Assembly (NCBI GenBank): GCA_041629655.1
Contig: JBFKMV010000232.1
Span: 1 to 6,254, forward strand
From: JBFKMV01 sp041629655
GTDB lineage: Bacteria; Acidobacteriota; Polarisedimenticolia; Polarisedimenticolales; Polarisedimenticolaceae
Direction of reading: 5' to 3'
Length of the DNA: 6,254 bases
Shown: positions 4,969 through 6,254 of the stretch, piece after piece
Position numbering within the stretch: the stretch's first letter is position 1
Layout: each line of letters starts with the position of its first letter
The notes under the pieces: generated by a model
What the model saw: only the letters and a program-made list of their open reading frames with translations
Told to the model about the DNA's origin: nothing
Database searches by the model: none
Made by a program: the position numbers and the translations under genes

Positions 4969-6254
4969 TCAAAGCTCCAGGCGGATCCCCGAGCGGAGCA
5001 GCCACAGCTCCGTGCGGGGTCGCTGGTCGAGACCGAGCGCGTCGCGCACGGCCTCGGCGTAGATCCGGAGCTGCTCTCCATACAGGCGGCGCAGTCCTTC
5101 CGCGTCGTCCTCGCGATCGGTCTTGTAGTCCGCGACGACGTAGCTTCCGTCCGTTTCACGGTACAGCAGGTCGACGCTGCCCGCCCACGTCGCGCCGTCC
5201 TCCCGGCGGTGGAGCATCGGCAGCTCGCGGCCGGCGATGTCGAGCCCGCGCAGTCGCGACGCGAGCTCGGATTGCACGAAGGCACGCACGATCGCGTCGA
5301 CCTCCGCGGCGAGCGCCGCGGGGTCGGCCAGACCTTCCTGCTCGGCGGCGGCCCGGGCCAGCTCGGCGGCGCGACGCAGCAGATCGTCGTCGCCGCCGCC
5401 GTCCCAGCGCTCGAGCGCGCGGTGCACCACGGAGCCGGCCAGCCGCGCCACGTCGCGGGCCGGCCCGGCGGCGAAGACCGCCCGCTCGACGCGCTGCTCG
5501 TCCTGCTCGCGCACACCGCTGGGGTGCCGGAAGCAGGGTCGCGTCGCGTCGCGCAACCGCCGCCACGCCCGGCCGAATGCCGCGACCGCGTCCGGGGAGC
5601 CCTCCACGGGGAGCAGCTCCGTCTCGCGGTGCGGCCGGGTCGGCGGGATGCGGCGCAGCCGCACCTGCCCGTCGCAGAGCGGCTCGCCGTCATCGTGCCG
5701 GTCCTTGCGCCGGTAGCCCCAGGGCGCCAGCGCGTCGAGCCACGGCGCGCGTCCGGTCGGATCGGCCGCCACCACGATCAGCCTCTCCCGCGCCCGCGTC
5801 AGCGCGACGTACAGCACGCGCACGTCCTCGGCCCGCTCGTGATCGCGCTCGTCCTCGATCCGGTGGCCGCCGGCGGTGTTGTGCAGCCGGATCGTGCGCA
5901 GCGCCAGCGCCCGCCGGCCGTCGGGCAGCGTCACCGCGTCGGCGTTGAACATCGAGGAGCCGAAGAAGCCGATCTCGCGCCGCGCCAGGTCGGGGACGAT
6001 CACGACGTCGTTCTCGAGACCCTTGGCCTTGTGCACGGTCAACACCCGCACCGCGTCCATCCCCTCGTCAGCCAGCGGCGAGTCGGACTCCACGTCCGCC
6101 GTGCGCTCCTGCTCCAGCGCGTCGATCACCTCCAACAGCGACAGCTTGCCGTCGCGGGCCAGCCGGCCGGCCGCGGCGGCGAGCTTGCGCAGGTTGGCCA
6201 CGCGCTGCGCCCCCTCGTACGCGGCGCCGCTGATCACCGGCAGCCCGGTGCGCG
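4969..6254 (-). CDS. addA: AddA/RecB-type UvrD-family helicase with C-terminal PD-(D/E)XK nuclease (N-terminal part outside window)
   Basis: The frame is open through 6254, so the protein begins beyond the window; the GTG at 6237 is internal. About 428 C-terminal residues are visible. Counting from that GTG: VRVLTVHKAKGLE (63-75) is SF1A helicase motif V, and VLYVALTRARERL (141-153) is motif VI with arginine finger R148. The Walker A and B motifs lie upstream. A RecB-family nuclease domain follows: H272 in GSVVHRALE, E338, D356 in GSVDLLY, D370 and K372 in VADYKTD, and QLRIY (Q389, Y393). All catalytic positions are present, so nuclease activity is expected. Proteins of this type unwind and degrade DNA from double-strand ends in recombinational repair and against foreign DNA, usually with an AddB partner. 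AddB is not visible here; it could lie upstream, so a stand-alone AddA-like enzyme is also possible. No AddB-type Cys cluster is seen. First visible gene of the minus-strand operon. Confidence 0.9.
   Translation of the reverse strand, partial: RTGLPVISGAAYEGAQRVANLRKLAAAAGRLARDGKLSLLEVIDALEQERTADVESDSPLADEGMDAVRVLTVHKAKGLENDVVIVPDLARREIGFFGSSMFNADAVTLPDGRRALALRTIRLHNTAGGHRIEDERDHERAEDVRVLYVALTRARERLIVVAADPTGRAPWLDALAPWGYRRKDRHDDGEPLCDGQVRLRRIPPTRPHRETELLPVEGSPDAVAAFGRAWRRLRDATRPCFRHPSGVREQDEQRVERAVFAAGPARDVARLAGSVVHRALERWDGGGDDDLLRRAAELARAAAEQEGLADPAALAAEVDAIVRAFVQSELASRLRGLDIAGRELPMLHRREDGATWAGSVDLLYRETDGSYVVADYKTDREDDAEGLRRLYGEQLRIYAEAVRDALGLDQRPRTELWLLRSGIRLEL
4975..4978 (-). promoter_or_regulatory. 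Shine-Dalgarno of the patatin-barrel gene
   Basis: GGAG on the minus strand lies 10 nt before ATG 4964, inside the last codons of the upstream helicase-nuclease gene (stop TGA at 4971-4969). The spacing is somewhat long. It supports choosing ATG 4964, directly before the signal peptide, over any start in the open frame upstream. Confidence 0.55.

Noticed and set aside
4965..5693. Upstream open extension of the patatin frame to 5693, which might suggest a larger fusion protein.
   Set aside because: The extension overlaps the nuclease domain of the addA-like gene in another frame and is low-complexity. ATG 4964 is followed at once by a classical signal peptide and has a Shine-Dalgarno.
2163..5948. 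A 1261-codon open frame on the plus strand, antisense to the whole patatin-barrel gene and much of the helicase gene.
   Set aside because: It has low-complexity Arg/Ala/Gly/Gln/Pro-rich translation, no recognisable motif and no domain structure. Long antisense frames are expected in GC-rich genes with G/C-biased third positions. The opposite strand carries clear families with intact catalytic residues.
1..6254. CRISPR arrays, insertion sequences, tRNA or rRNA genes, and phage or toxin-antitoxin modules.
   Set aside because: I saw no direct-repeat array, transposase motif, terminal inverted repeats, tRNA-like cloverleaf or rRNA sequence by eye. Nearly all of the window is accounted for by six coding genes.

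Overview
The window is a gene-dense, strongly G+C-rich piece of bacterial chromosome with almost no intergenic space. An outer-membrane patatin/Omp85 fusion protein and a lipoprotein point to a diderm (Gram-negative-type) bacterium. The composition, and the mix of AddA-like nuclease, secreted patatin-barrel and lipoprotein cyclase, would fit Acidobacteriota, Myxococcota or a related GC-rich environmental lineage. That placement is a guess, because no rRNA or marker gene is present.

Layout. (1) Positions 1-297, plus strand: the C-terminal 98 residues of a prephenate dehydrogenase (TyrA family), whose 5' part lies outside the window. (2) Positions 323-880, minus strand: a small exported or membrane-anchored protein of unknown function, convergent with tyrA. 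(3) Positions 911-1480, plus strand: a complete alkyladenine/3-methyladenine DNA glycosylase (Mpg/AAG family). It diverges from gene 2 across 30 bp and its 3' end overlaps the next gene by 12 bp. (4) Positions 1469 to 6254, minus strand: a tight three-gene unit. In transcription order it holds the C-terminal part of an AddA/RecB-type helicase-nuclease (it runs off the right edge), an 883-residue patatin-POTRA-Omp85 barrel protein starting 4 nt after the helicase stop, and a lipoprotein metal-dependent 'cyclase family' hydrolase starting 10 nt after the patatin stop.

How the genes work together. The three minus-strand genes are almost certainly co-transcribed, since their Shine-Dalgarno sites lie in or over the preceding gene. 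Their products act in different places: DNA end processing in the cytoplasm, a lipase in the outer membrane or outside, and a lipid-anchored hydrolase in the envelope. I infer no single pathway. The most notable gene is the patatin-barrel fusion. It has the parts of a type Vd (PlpD-like) autotransporter phospholipase, but its linker is long enough for about three POTRA-like repeats. I see no CRISPR, mobile element, tRNA or rRNA, and no gene-free stretch over 300 bp.
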